7,803 nucleotides of DNA from Candidatus Omnitrophota bacterium. GTDB taxonomy: Bacteria; Omnitrophota; Gorgyraeia; Zapsychrales; Zapsychraceae. The stretch spans positions 1-7,803 of the forward strand of contig DAOWBD010000040.1 in NCBI GenBank assembly GCA_030634235.1, given 5' to 3'. A program made the translations under genes and the position numbers. The notes beneath the pieces are model-generated. The model was not told where the DNA came from, searched no databases, and saw nothing but the letters and a program-made list of their open reading frames with translations. Position 1 is the first letter of the stretch, and each line of letters starts with the position of its first letter. Below are positions 1 through 5,648 of this stretch, in pieces.

Positions 1-108
1 AGTTTGTATTTTAACTCAAGAATACCTCATTCTTTTCGCAGCAAAAATAATGGTATGGAGGAAGTTTGTGTAGCTAATAACACTGCCGTCTTTTTAAGAT
101 ATCCATAA
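1..108 (+). CDS. Possible C-terminal tail of an unidentified gene (5' truncated)
   Basis: Frame 1 is open from the left edge to a TAA at 106-108, giving 35 residues that end in VANNTAVFLRYP. The stop lies 24 bases before the next start codon, which is the spacing expected if an upstream gene were co-transcribed with the diguanylate cyclase. I do not recognise the family. An open frame this short can occur by chance, so this is weakly supported. The alternative is that 1-132 is simply the leader of the next gene. Confidence 0.3.
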   Translation, partial: SLYFNSRIPHSFRSKNNGMEEVCVANNTAVFLRYP

Positions 109-132
109 CAGGGTTATTTAAGGAGAATAGCC

Positions 133-1407
133 ATGAGAGATAAAAATATTTTTAAAATTATTGATGAAAATTATTCTTGGTTATTAGTATTTGTTGGTTT
201 TTGCACAATTTTTATTTTTTCATGGTTGGATGAAGCTATAGATTTTCCTCATCTTTTATTTAATGTTCAAAAGACGCCTTTTAACTGGAGGGAGGCTCTT
301 CTAGAGTCTTTATTGATAACTATTGTTGGAGTTTCTACATTATTATGTTTGAGCCGTATTTTTAATAAGAAAAGAAAAGCGGAAAAGGAATTAATTAAAG
401 CTCAAAAAGAATTAAAATTTGAGAAGCAAAAACTTGAAGAAGTATTGAATATCGATTGTGAAATAAGTTCTATTTTAGGGTTAAATCAATTAATTAGTTT
501 TATAATTAAACAGTCTGTAAAATTGCTAGAGGTGAAAAGATGTTCCTTGATGTTTTTAGATTTCGATAAAAACGAGTTGATATTTAAAGGATCAGAAGGC
601 TTGGAAGATGAAGTAATAAAAAACAATAAAATTATCTTTGGTGAAAGAATAGCTGGTTTTGTTGCTAAGGACGGTAAACCAATATTAATAAAAAATATTG
701 ATCATTCTGAGTTTGCTCATGTCGAGAAGATAGGAAAATATACTAGCAAGTCTTTTATGATTGTGCCGATTATTTTGCATAATAAAGTTGTTGGGGTGGT
801 TAATGTGTCTGAGAAGGAATCAGATGAATTAAAAAGGAGAATATTTACTAATATTGATTTAAAAGTTCTTTGTAGTATCGTTCATCAGTCTGCTGTAGCA
901 ATCGAAAATGCGAAATATTATCAAAAACTCGAATATTTAACACATACGGATGATTTAACAGAACTATTTAATCATAGGCATTTTGTTAAAACTCTAGATA
1001 TAGAAATAAAAAGATCACAGAGATATTTACGGCCTTTATCGTTGTTAATGTTGGATGTTGATAATTTCAAATATTATAATGATACTTATGGACATCTTGA
1101 TGGAGATTATCTGTTGAAAGAAATAGGGGTTGCATTGATGAGCGTTTCAAGAGATGTTGATATTTGCTGTAGATATGCTGGAGATGAATTTGTTGTTATT
1201 TTACCAGAAACGGATATAGCTCAAGCAGAAAAATTTGCTCAGAAGATTAAGGGGGCAATTGATAAGATAGATTATAAAGAAAAAATAACGGCTAGTTTTG
1301 GTGCCGCTGAGTACAATAATTACGAGCATGGAAGGATTGATTTAGTAAGAAAAGCTGATCAAATTTTGCATGAAGAAAAAAGACTTAAGAAACTTAAGAA
1401 TACCTAG
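133..1407 (+). CDS. Membrane-anchored GAF-GGDEF diguanylate cyclase
   Basis: Predicted to make the second messenger cyclic di-GMP from two GTP at the inner membrane. The 424-residue protein has hydrophobic segments at about 16-32 and 56-77, a charged, probably coiled-coil stretch at 79-106, a GAF sensor domain at about 106-260 and a GGDEF domain at about 268-420. The active-site motif is AGDEF (349-353), a common functional variant, preceded by RDVD (340-343), which matches the RxxD inhibitory c-di-GMP site. The DxxDxFKxxND and GHxxGD motifs are also intact, so activity is likely. AGGAG at 121-125 lies 7 bases before the ATG. The gene is very AT-rich (25% GC at 961-1020), unlike the operon downstream (67% at 3601-3660), which suggests a different origin. 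The GAF ligand is unknown. No link to the downstream operon is visible apart from position. Confidence 0.95.
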   Translation: MRDKNIFKIIDENYSWLLVFVGFCTIFIFSWLDEAIDFPHLLFNVQKTPFNWREALLESLLITIVGVSTLLCLSRIFNKKRKAEKELIKAQKELKFEKQKLEEVLNIDCEISSILGLNQLISFIIKQSVKLLEVKRCSLMFLDFDKNELIFKGSEGLEDEVIKNNKIIFGERIAGFVAKDGKPILIKNIDHSEFAHVEKIGKYTSKSFMIVPIILHNKVVGVVNVSEKESDELKRRIFTNIDLKVLCSIVHQSAVAIENAKYYQKLEYLTHTDDLTELFNHRHFVKTLDIEIKRSQRYLRPLSLLMLDVDNFKYYNDTYGHLDGDYLLKEIGVALMSVSRDVDICCRYAGDEFVVILPETDIAQAEKFAQKIKGAIDKIDYKEKITASFGAAEYNNYEHGRIDLVRKADQILHEEKRLKKLKNT

Positions 1408-1565
1408 CATCAATGCTTAATTTAGTATAATAGTTAACCTTATCAACATTTCTTAATGTCTAATAATTCCTCCGAACTGCACATTGCATATAATTTTCTC
1501 TGCCATTTTATCAGGCAAATATTCTAAAGACATTTTTTTTAATTGCACTCCCCTGAAAAAGGCGT

Positions 1566-1594
1566 GTGAAATCGCTGAAATTTGGCGGTTTCGC
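1566..1594 (+). repeat. Inverted repeat / RNA hairpin
   Basis: Bases 1566-1575 can pair with 1585-1594 over ten positions, two of them G-U wobbles in RNA, enclosing a 9-base loop. No T-run follows, so it does not look like an intrinsic terminator. It could be a 3'-end stabilising hairpin for the upstream transcript or a protein-binding site. Its role is unknown. Confidence 0.4.
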
Positions 1595-1599
1595 TTTGA

Positions 1600-1611
1600 A
1601 AATCTAGATTT
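1600..1611. promoter_or_regulatory. 12-bp perfect palindrome, candidate operator
   Basis: AAATCTAGATTT is a perfect twofold-symmetric site whose right edge is 53 bases before the -35 element. Such a site could bind a dimeric regulator, but a 12-bp palindrome in AT-rich intergenic DNA may also occur by chance. Confidence 0.3.
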
Positions 1612-1635
1612 CTCAGGTTTGTTTAGGAGTTGGGG

Positions 1636-1656
1636 AATTCACCCAGAATTCACCCA
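1636..1656 (+). repeat. 11-bp tandem repeat just upstream of the -35 element
   Basis: AATTCACCCA occurs at 1636-1645 and again, after a single G, at 1647-1656. The 11-base period is close to one turn of the DNA helix, so a protein would meet both copies on the same face. The array ends 8 bases before the TTGACA at 1665, which is the usual place for an activator that contacts RNA polymerase. The repeat is read directly from the sequence; its role as an activator site is inference. Confidence 0.5.
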
Positions 1657-1664
1657 TATATTCC

Positions 1665-1692
1665 TTGACAAATACAATTCTTCTATTAAAAT
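1665..1692 (+). promoter_or_regulatory. Sigma70-type promoter of the metabolic operon
   Basis: A perfect -35 hexamer TTGACA (1665-1670) is followed, after 16 bases, by TAAAAT (1687-1692), which matches the -10 consensus at five of six positions. Transcription would begin near 1699, leaving a leader of about 85 bases before the ATG at 1785. No other match of this quality was seen upstream of the operon. The palindrome TAAAATTTTA (1701-1710) lies at the expected start site and could be an operator. Confidence 0.65.
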
Positions 1693-1714
1693 CTAACTAG
1701 TAAAATTTTAATAG

Positions 1715-1752
1715 TTATGAGGTCCTTGTGCCTTGGGTCATAAGTTTCTTAT
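1715..1752 (+). promoter_or_regulatory. Two mutually exclusive small hairpins in the operon leader
   Basis: TTATGA (1715-1720) can pair with TCATAA (1738-1743) across a 17-base loop. ATAAG (1740-1744) can instead pair with CTTAT (1748-1752) across a TTT loop. The two pairings share bases 1740-1743 and so cannot coexist. The stems are short and AT-rich and match no riboswitch class I recognise. The first arm pair could equally be a DNA operator. Confidence 0.3.
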
Positions 1753-1784
1753 TCAAACATAGATACACTAAATAGGGGTAGCTC

Positions 1785-3314
1785 ATGAACATACGAAAAA
1801 CGCTTCAGCAGACAGTCGATCGCTTTCGCGATAAACCCGGAATTATATTTGAAGAGCAAACAATTGCCTTCTGGGAAGTCCAAGCGCAGACACTTAAACT
1901 CGCTAATGCCCTGCGCACATGCGGGGTCAGTAAGGGAGATAAAATCGCTATCTATCTTCCGAATTCGCCGGAATATATTTACAGCTATTTAGCCTGTTTT
2001 CATCTTGGTGCCGTTGGCGTGCCCTTGGATTTCATGCTTAAAAGCGATGAGTTGAGTTCCTGTTTGGGGCATTCGGAAACAAAGGTCCTTATTGCAAAAG
2101 ACCGGACGGATGTCGATCTTGGGCAAATTCAGGAAGCCGTCGAAAGCCTTCAAACGATCATTTTATGCGGCGAGAAAGCCGCAGAGACGGAAGGCTCACA
2201 ATATCTGTGGTATAACGACTTAATCGCGGAAGCAAGTACGGATTTGCCCGAAGAAACGATCGCGGATAGCGATCCCGCGCTGATCATGTATACCTCCGGC
2301 ACGACGGGAAAGCCGAAGGGCATTCTACTGAATTACAAGCATCTTGAAGGGTCGCCAAAGGCGATGGAGTATTTTGTCGACCTGACCGACAATGATATTA
2401 AATTAGCCGCCATACCCTTAAGTCATATTGGCGGTTTTATTTATGTCCAGAATTCAATTTTATTCGGGATCACGCTTATTCTCATGGACCGGTTTAATCC
2501 GTTTAAATTCCTGGAAAATATTCATCGCTACAAGGTCACGTGCTTCCACATTGTCCCGGCAATGTACAATGCGATCCTGTCACTCAAGCAGATCGAGAAT
2601 TTTGACCTGTCGTCGCTGAGGTGGGTCGTTGTGTTCGGAGCACCGAGCTCGCCGGAAACCCTCAAGCGTTTCCATCAATACTGCCCGAACGCGAAGTTTT
2701 TAAACGGTTGGGGAATGACCGAGACATGCCCGCCGAACACCGTCACGCCGATGGATAGCGACAACATTGCCAGCGTCGGTAAACCCGCTCCCAGCTGCAG
2801 CATCGCCATCGTTGACGAAGACAGCAACGAGCTTCCAGCAGGAGAGATCGGCGAGATCGTGATCTCCGGATGGGTCATTATGGATTGTTACTACAAAGAT
2901 CCCGAGGCGACCGCGGCGATGAAACGTGACGGCCGTCTGCATACGGGAGATTTGGGCCGGTTTGATGATGAAGGCTTTCTCTATATTGTCGGGCGGAAAA
3001 AGGAAATGATCAAGGTTGCCGGGCAGATCGTCTACGCGCCCGAGGTTGAGTCTGCTTTTTACAAGAACGAAAAGGTCGCGGAAGTCGCGGTCATCGGAGT
3101 TCCCGATGAATTACGCGGCGAAGCCGTGAAGGCCTTTATTGTTTTAAATGAGGCCGGCCAGGCCCTCACCGCCGAGGAACTGCGGTATTTCGCCAAAGAG
3201 CATTTAGCGCATTTCAAGGTCCCGCAGCATATTGAACTACGCAATGAGCTGCCAAAGAACCGGACAGGGAAGATCGATAAAAATTTATTAAAAAATGAGG
3301 CTTTAACTCAGTAA
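1785..3314 (+). CDS. AMP-forming acyl-CoA synthetase (acyl-CoA ligase)
   Basis: Activates a carboxylic acid to its acyl-CoA through an acyl-adenylate. At 509 residues it has the normal length for the ANL (adenylate-forming) superfamily. The family landmarks are present: ATP-binding loop YTSGTTGKPKG (169-179), WGMTE (309-313), HTGD (386-389), the hinge-region GRKKEMIKVAG (403-413) and, near the C-terminus, PKNRTGKID with the adenylation lysine at 496. It therefore looks fully active. It has no signal peptide or membrane segment. Sequence style is that of medium/long-chain and aromatic acid ligases rather than acetyl-CoA synthetase (about 650 residues), but the acid cannot be read from the motifs. 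It is the first gene of the operon, with AGGGG at 1774-1778 as ribosome site. In context it may activate the acid made by the aldehyde dehydrogenase at the far end. Confidence 0.95.
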   Translation: MNIRKTLQQTVDRFRDKPGIIFEEQTIAFWEVQAQTLKLANALRTCGVSKGDKIAIYLPNSPEYIYSYLACFHLGAVGVPLDFMLKSDELSSCLGHSETKVLIAKDRTDVDLGQIQEAVESLQTIILCGEKAAETEGSQYLWYNDLIAEASTDLPEETIADSDPALIMYTSGTTGKPKGILLNYKHLEGSPKAMEYFVDLTDNDIKLAAIPLSHIGGFIYVQNSILFGITLILMDRFNPFKFLENIHRYKVTCFHIVPAMYNAILSLKQIENFDLSSLRWVVVFGAPSSPETLKRFHQYCPNAKFLNGWGMTETCPPNTVTPMDSDNIASVGKPAPSCSIAIVDEDSNELPAGEIGEIVISGWVIMDCYYKDPEATAAMKRDGRLHTGDLGRFDDEGFLYIVGRKKEMIKVAGQIVYAPEVESAFYKNEKVAEVAVIGVPDELRGEAVKAFIVLNEAGQALTAEELRYFAKEHLAHFKVPQHIELRNELPKNRTGKIDKNLLKNEALTQ

Positions 3315-3326
3315 GCAAAGGGGAAC

Positions 3327-4103
3327 ATGATGACGACACAAATGAAAAAAGATGTCCATTTAACAGGAAAAGATCTGATGCAAATGGTTCAGTTGCGTCC
3401 GGAAGATATCGGAAAATACGCGATCGTTCCCGGGCCGAAGGAGAGGCTCGACGGTTTCTTGAAATGCATCGAGAACCCGATCAAGAATTTCAGTTTCATG
3501 GAATACACGATGTACACGGGCGACTATAACGGGACAAGGATCACGTCGATCAACGGCGGGCGATTCTCGGCGGATACCGCGATCACGACAGAGATCCTCT
3601 GCAGCGCCGAGGCGGCGACGATGATCCGCATCGGAAGCTGCGGTGCGCTTAGCGACGATATCAAGATCGGCGACCTGATCGTTGTCGACAGCGCGATCCG
3701 CGGCGACGGCGTCACACCGTACTATGTCGATGATCCGAGTTTTCAGCCGGAATCCGATAAGGCCCTGACGGATGCTTTGTACGAATGTGCAAATGTGTCC
3801 GGGTATAAAGTTCACCGGGGGAAGGCCTGGTCGACCGACGCGATCTTACGTGAAACGCGCGAATACATCGGAGGGGCTATCGATCAAGGCGCGATCGCCG
3901 TTGACATGGTCACGTCGGTGTTCCTGACGATCTGCCAGCTGTACAAAATCCCGGCGACGGCGATCTTGGCGGTCAGCGATCACATCATTAGCGGTGAGAT
4001 GGGCTTCATGGATACAAATTATTACATGGCCGAACATGCGATGATCGGCATCACACTTGACCTTGTCAAAAAGCTCGAAGGGCAGACATCGGCCACGACA
4101 TAA
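3327..4103 (+). CDS. Nucleoside phosphorylase (PNP/uridine phosphorylase family), purine-type
   Basis: Predicted to split a nucleoside with phosphate into free base and sugar 1-phosphate. The 258-residue length suits the hexameric PNP/UP family. VPGPKER (34-40) takes the place of the GDPxR phosphate loop, and RIGSCG (101-106) carries the phosphate-binding arginine. AVSDHI, with D218, matches the SDHI motif of DeoD-type purine phosphorylases, where the Asp protonates the purine. Uridine phosphorylases lack this, so a purine nucleoside is favoured. The region that normally reads (V)EMES, whose Glu binds the ribose hydroxyls, reads VDMVTS here (192-197), with Val195 in place of the Glu. This suggests altered sugar recognition. 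Two adjacent ATGs occur; the second (3330) sits 6 bases from AAGGGG and may be the real start. The gene begins 12 bases after the ligase stop and overlaps the next start by one base. Confidence 0.92.
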   Translation: MMTTQMKKDVHLTGKDLMQMVQLRPEDIGKYAIVPGPKERLDGFLKCIENPIKNFSFMEYTMYTGDYNGTRITSINGGRFSADTAITTEILCSAEAATMIRIGSCGALSDDIKIGDLIVVDSAIRGDGVTPYYVDDPSFQPESDKALTDALYECANVSGYKVHRGKAWSTDAILRETREYIGGAIDQGAIAVDMVTSVFLTICQLYKIPATAILAVSDHIISGEMGFMDTNYYMAEHAMIGITLDLVKKLEGQTSATT

Positions 4104-5098
4104 TGCATAAAGACAAAAAACAAAAAAACATTAAAGAGTCACCCTTATTCTGGCCGGCAACGATCAAAAGGGGCGTTCTTTGGGTCCTTGACGAAACATT
4201 GATCCCGCAAAAGATGCATTACATTAAAGTGCATGACCTGCCGGAGGCCGTGAATGTAATCCGCCGGATGAAAACGCGGGCATTCGGACAGTTTCTCGTC
4301 GTGCTCAGCACATTCTTACTGATCATTAATAAGAGCAAGGCTCTCTCGGATAAGGCACTTCTGGGCCAAATAAAAAAAGCGGCGGGCCGTTTGAACAACA
4401 GCCGGCCGACGTTCCCGTTTTCAGAGGTCACATCAATCGTTGTCGGTTGGGCCGAGACGGCTCTCAAGAATGGTATGGAGCTCAGGCCGTTTGTCAGCAA
4501 AAACATTATGGGCTATTTGGCGGGGATTCGTGCCCGACGGCTCGAACGTGTCTGCAAGATTGCCGATGCAATCAAGAACGGCGACAGTATATTGACGCAT
4601 TGCAATGTCAGCGGTGAGCTGGCGATGGCCGCGTCGATCTGTCAGCAGCAGGGAAAAGAGATTCACTTTTTTGCCACCGAGACCCGGCCATATTTTCAGG
4701 GAGCGAAGCTGACCTGCTGGGAATTGAATCGCATGGGGGCGAAGGTAACGTTGATCGCCGACAATGCCGTCGGTTCGGTGATGGCAGACGGCCTGGTTAA
4801 TAAGGTGATCGTCGGATCGGACCGTTCCTGCGCGAACGGCGATTTCGCCAATAAGATCGGGACCTATCAGATCGCGGTCTTAGCCGAGGAATTCGGTATT
4901 CCGTTTTACGTGCTAACACAGCCATCGAATAAAGTGAAGAAAGGTTCCGACATTCCTATTGAGATCCGTAAAGCGAAGGAACTGCTTGTCTATTCGGGGA
5001 AAAGGGCCGTCAGCGGTCCGGTTGACGGGTTTTATCCCGGATTTGACGTTGTTCCCCATCAACTTATTACAAAGGCGATCGCGATCGATGTGAATTGA
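4103..5098 (+). CDS. Sugar-1-phosphate isomerase of the MtnA / eIF2B-like family
   Basis: Likely converts an aldose 1-phosphate (5-methylthioribose-, 5-deoxyribose- or related) to the ketose 1-phosphate. The 331 residues cover the whole family fold. THCN (165-168) holds the catalytic Cys167, ETRP (193-196) and QGAKLT follow, and IVGSDRSCANGDFANKIGTY carries the catalytic Asp240; a PIEIR segment and YPGFDVVPHQLI close the protein. These are the signatures of MtnA. Differences include TRAFGQ (58-63) where MtnA has RGAPAIG, and an extra residue after THCN, so substrate preference may differ. Ribose-1,5-bisphosphate isomerase is a relative, but no kinase to make its substrate is present in this window. 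It starts in a TAATG overlap with the phosphorylase stop, which implies coupled translation and consecutive steps. A 67-base spacer with a palindromic element follows. Confidence 0.92.
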   Translation: MHKDKKQKNIKESPLFWPATIKRGVLWVLDETLIPQKMHYIKVHDLPEAVNVIRRMKTRAFGQFLVVLSTFLLIINKSKALSDKALLGQIKKAAGRLNNSRPTFPFSEVTSIVVGWAETALKNGMELRPFVSKNIMGYLAGIRARRLERVCKIADAIKNGDSILTHCNVSGELAMAASICQQQGKEIHFFATETRPYFQGAKLTCWELNRMGAKVTLIADNAVGSVMADGLVNKVIVGSDRSCANGDFANKIGTYQIAVLAEEFGIPFYVLTQPSNKVKKGSDIPIEIRKAKELLVYSGKRAVSGPVDGFYPGFDVVPHQLITKAIAIDVN

Positions 5099-5120
5099 CA
5101 GGCGTTTCGTCCGGCAATTC

Positions 5121-5162
5121 ATCCTGAGCCTGCCTGCTGGCAGGCAGGCGAAGTCGAAGGAT
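5121..5162. repeat. Interspersed palindromic element with a nested GC-rich hairpin, supplying a ribosome-binding site
   Basis: Two perfect 10-base arms, 5128-5137 and 5140-5149, flank a TG centre; as RNA this makes a 9-bp GC-rich stem with a four-base loop. Outside it, ATCCT (5121-5125) pairs with AGGAT (5158-5162). The outer segments ATCCTGAG and CGAAGTCGAAGGAT together read like a short palindromic repeat I recall as dispersed in many bacterial genomes, with the GC-rich palindrome inserted in it. AAGGA (5157-5161) lies 4 bases before the ATG of the next gene, so the element appears to supply that gene's Shine-Dalgarno site and, when folded, to hide it. No second copy is in this window. Confidence 0.6.
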
Positions 5163-5165
5163 CAG

Positions 5166-5648
5166 ATGATTAAGAAAAAAAGCGTCATTCTCATGCAAGG
5201 GGTTTTCGAGCCTTCGGTTTTTGACCGGCTCGAAAAAAGGAAGGGCAAGAAATTCTTCATTCTTGAGGGAAGGCCCGGCCTGCAAGCGGCCAAACGCTCA
5301 TCGCGCGAGTTGATCAAACGCAAGATCACCCCGACGCTGATCGCGGATAATATGGCGGGTTTTCTTTTTTACAAGGATCTTGTTAATGAGGTCTGGCTTT
5401 CTTATCAGTCTGTTGATAAGAAAGGGGCCGTTTGCCAGGTTGGCGGACTAATTTTAGGGGTTTTGGGGCGCACACACAACGTGCCGGTATATCTTCATCC
5501 CAGCAACCAGGAATTACAATTGCTGGGGCATCCGAAAGATATTACGCGCTTTAACGGCATGAACGTCGCGCCAAGCAACATCCCTGGGTACGTCCCACTG
5601 GTCGAATGGGTTCCCAAAAAATACATTGGAAAAATCTATGGAAACTGA
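5166..5648 (+). CDS. Half-length MtnA/eIF2B-like protein without catalytic residues
   Basis: This 160-residue protein aligns with the C-terminal Rossmann-like half of the isomerase encoded immediately upstream. EGRPGLQAAKRSSREL matches ETRPYFQGAKLTCWEL, TLIADN is identical in both, LVNEVW matches LVNKVI, and VPVYLHPSN matches IPFYVLTQPSN. It lacks the N-terminal half with the THCN cysteine. The catalytic Asp position is Gln81, and the ANGDFANKIGTY segment is lost. I infer a non-catalytic paralogue, perhaps a partner or regulatory subunit of the isomerase; a degraded duplicate is possible, but the frame is clean. The start depends on AAGGA from the palindromic element 4 bases upstream. The 3' end overlaps the aldolase gene by 11 bases, suggesting translational coupling. 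Confidence 0.82.
   Translation: MIKKKSVILMQGVFEPSVFDRLEKRKGKKFFILEGRPGLQAAKRSSRELIKRKITPTLIADNMAGFLFYKDLVNEVWLSYQSVDKKGAVCQVGGLILGVLGRTHNVPVYLHPSNQELQLLGHPKDITRFNGMNVAPSNIPGYVPLVEWVPKKYIGKIYGN

Larger units (their letters stand above)
1408..1784. other. Regulatory intergenic region with no convincing gene
   Basis: These 377 bases separate the AT-rich cyclase gene from the metabolic operon. A TTG-initiated frame at 1484-1696 could encode 70 residues, but it has no Shine-Dalgarno site, resembles nothing I recognise, and its 3' end coincides with the promoter described below. I treat it as spurious. The region holds a hairpin (1566-1594), a perfect palindrome (1600-1611), a tandem repeat (1636-1656), a promoter (1665-1692) and small leader hairpins (1715-1752). 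I see no clear intrinsic terminator for the cyclase gene. Confidence 0.7.

Noticed and set aside
49..60. AATGGTATGGAG, found again at 4469-4480, as a repeat
   Set aside because: The copies are 12 bases, one of them inside a coding region, with no shared flanks; probably coincidence.
105..117. ATAAC-AGG-GTTAT inverted repeat before the cyclase start as an operator
   Set aside because: The arms are five bases and AT-rich, which is expected by chance here.
1445..1460. ACATT-TCTT-AATGT as an intrinsic terminator of the cyclase gene
   Set aside because: The stem is only five AT-rich pairs and no T-run follows.
1484..1696. A 70-residue TTG-initiated open frame between the cyclase gene and the operon
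   Set aside because: It has no ribosome-binding site and no recognisable family, it is AT-rich, and its end overlaps the promoter; chance is the simplest explanation.
4103..5098. Ribose-1,5-bisphosphate isomerase of an archaeal-type AMP pathway
   Set aside because: That pathway also needs a kinase or AMP phosphorylase and RuBisCO, none of which is seen here; the aldolase and dehydrogenase next door fit a DHAP shunt better.
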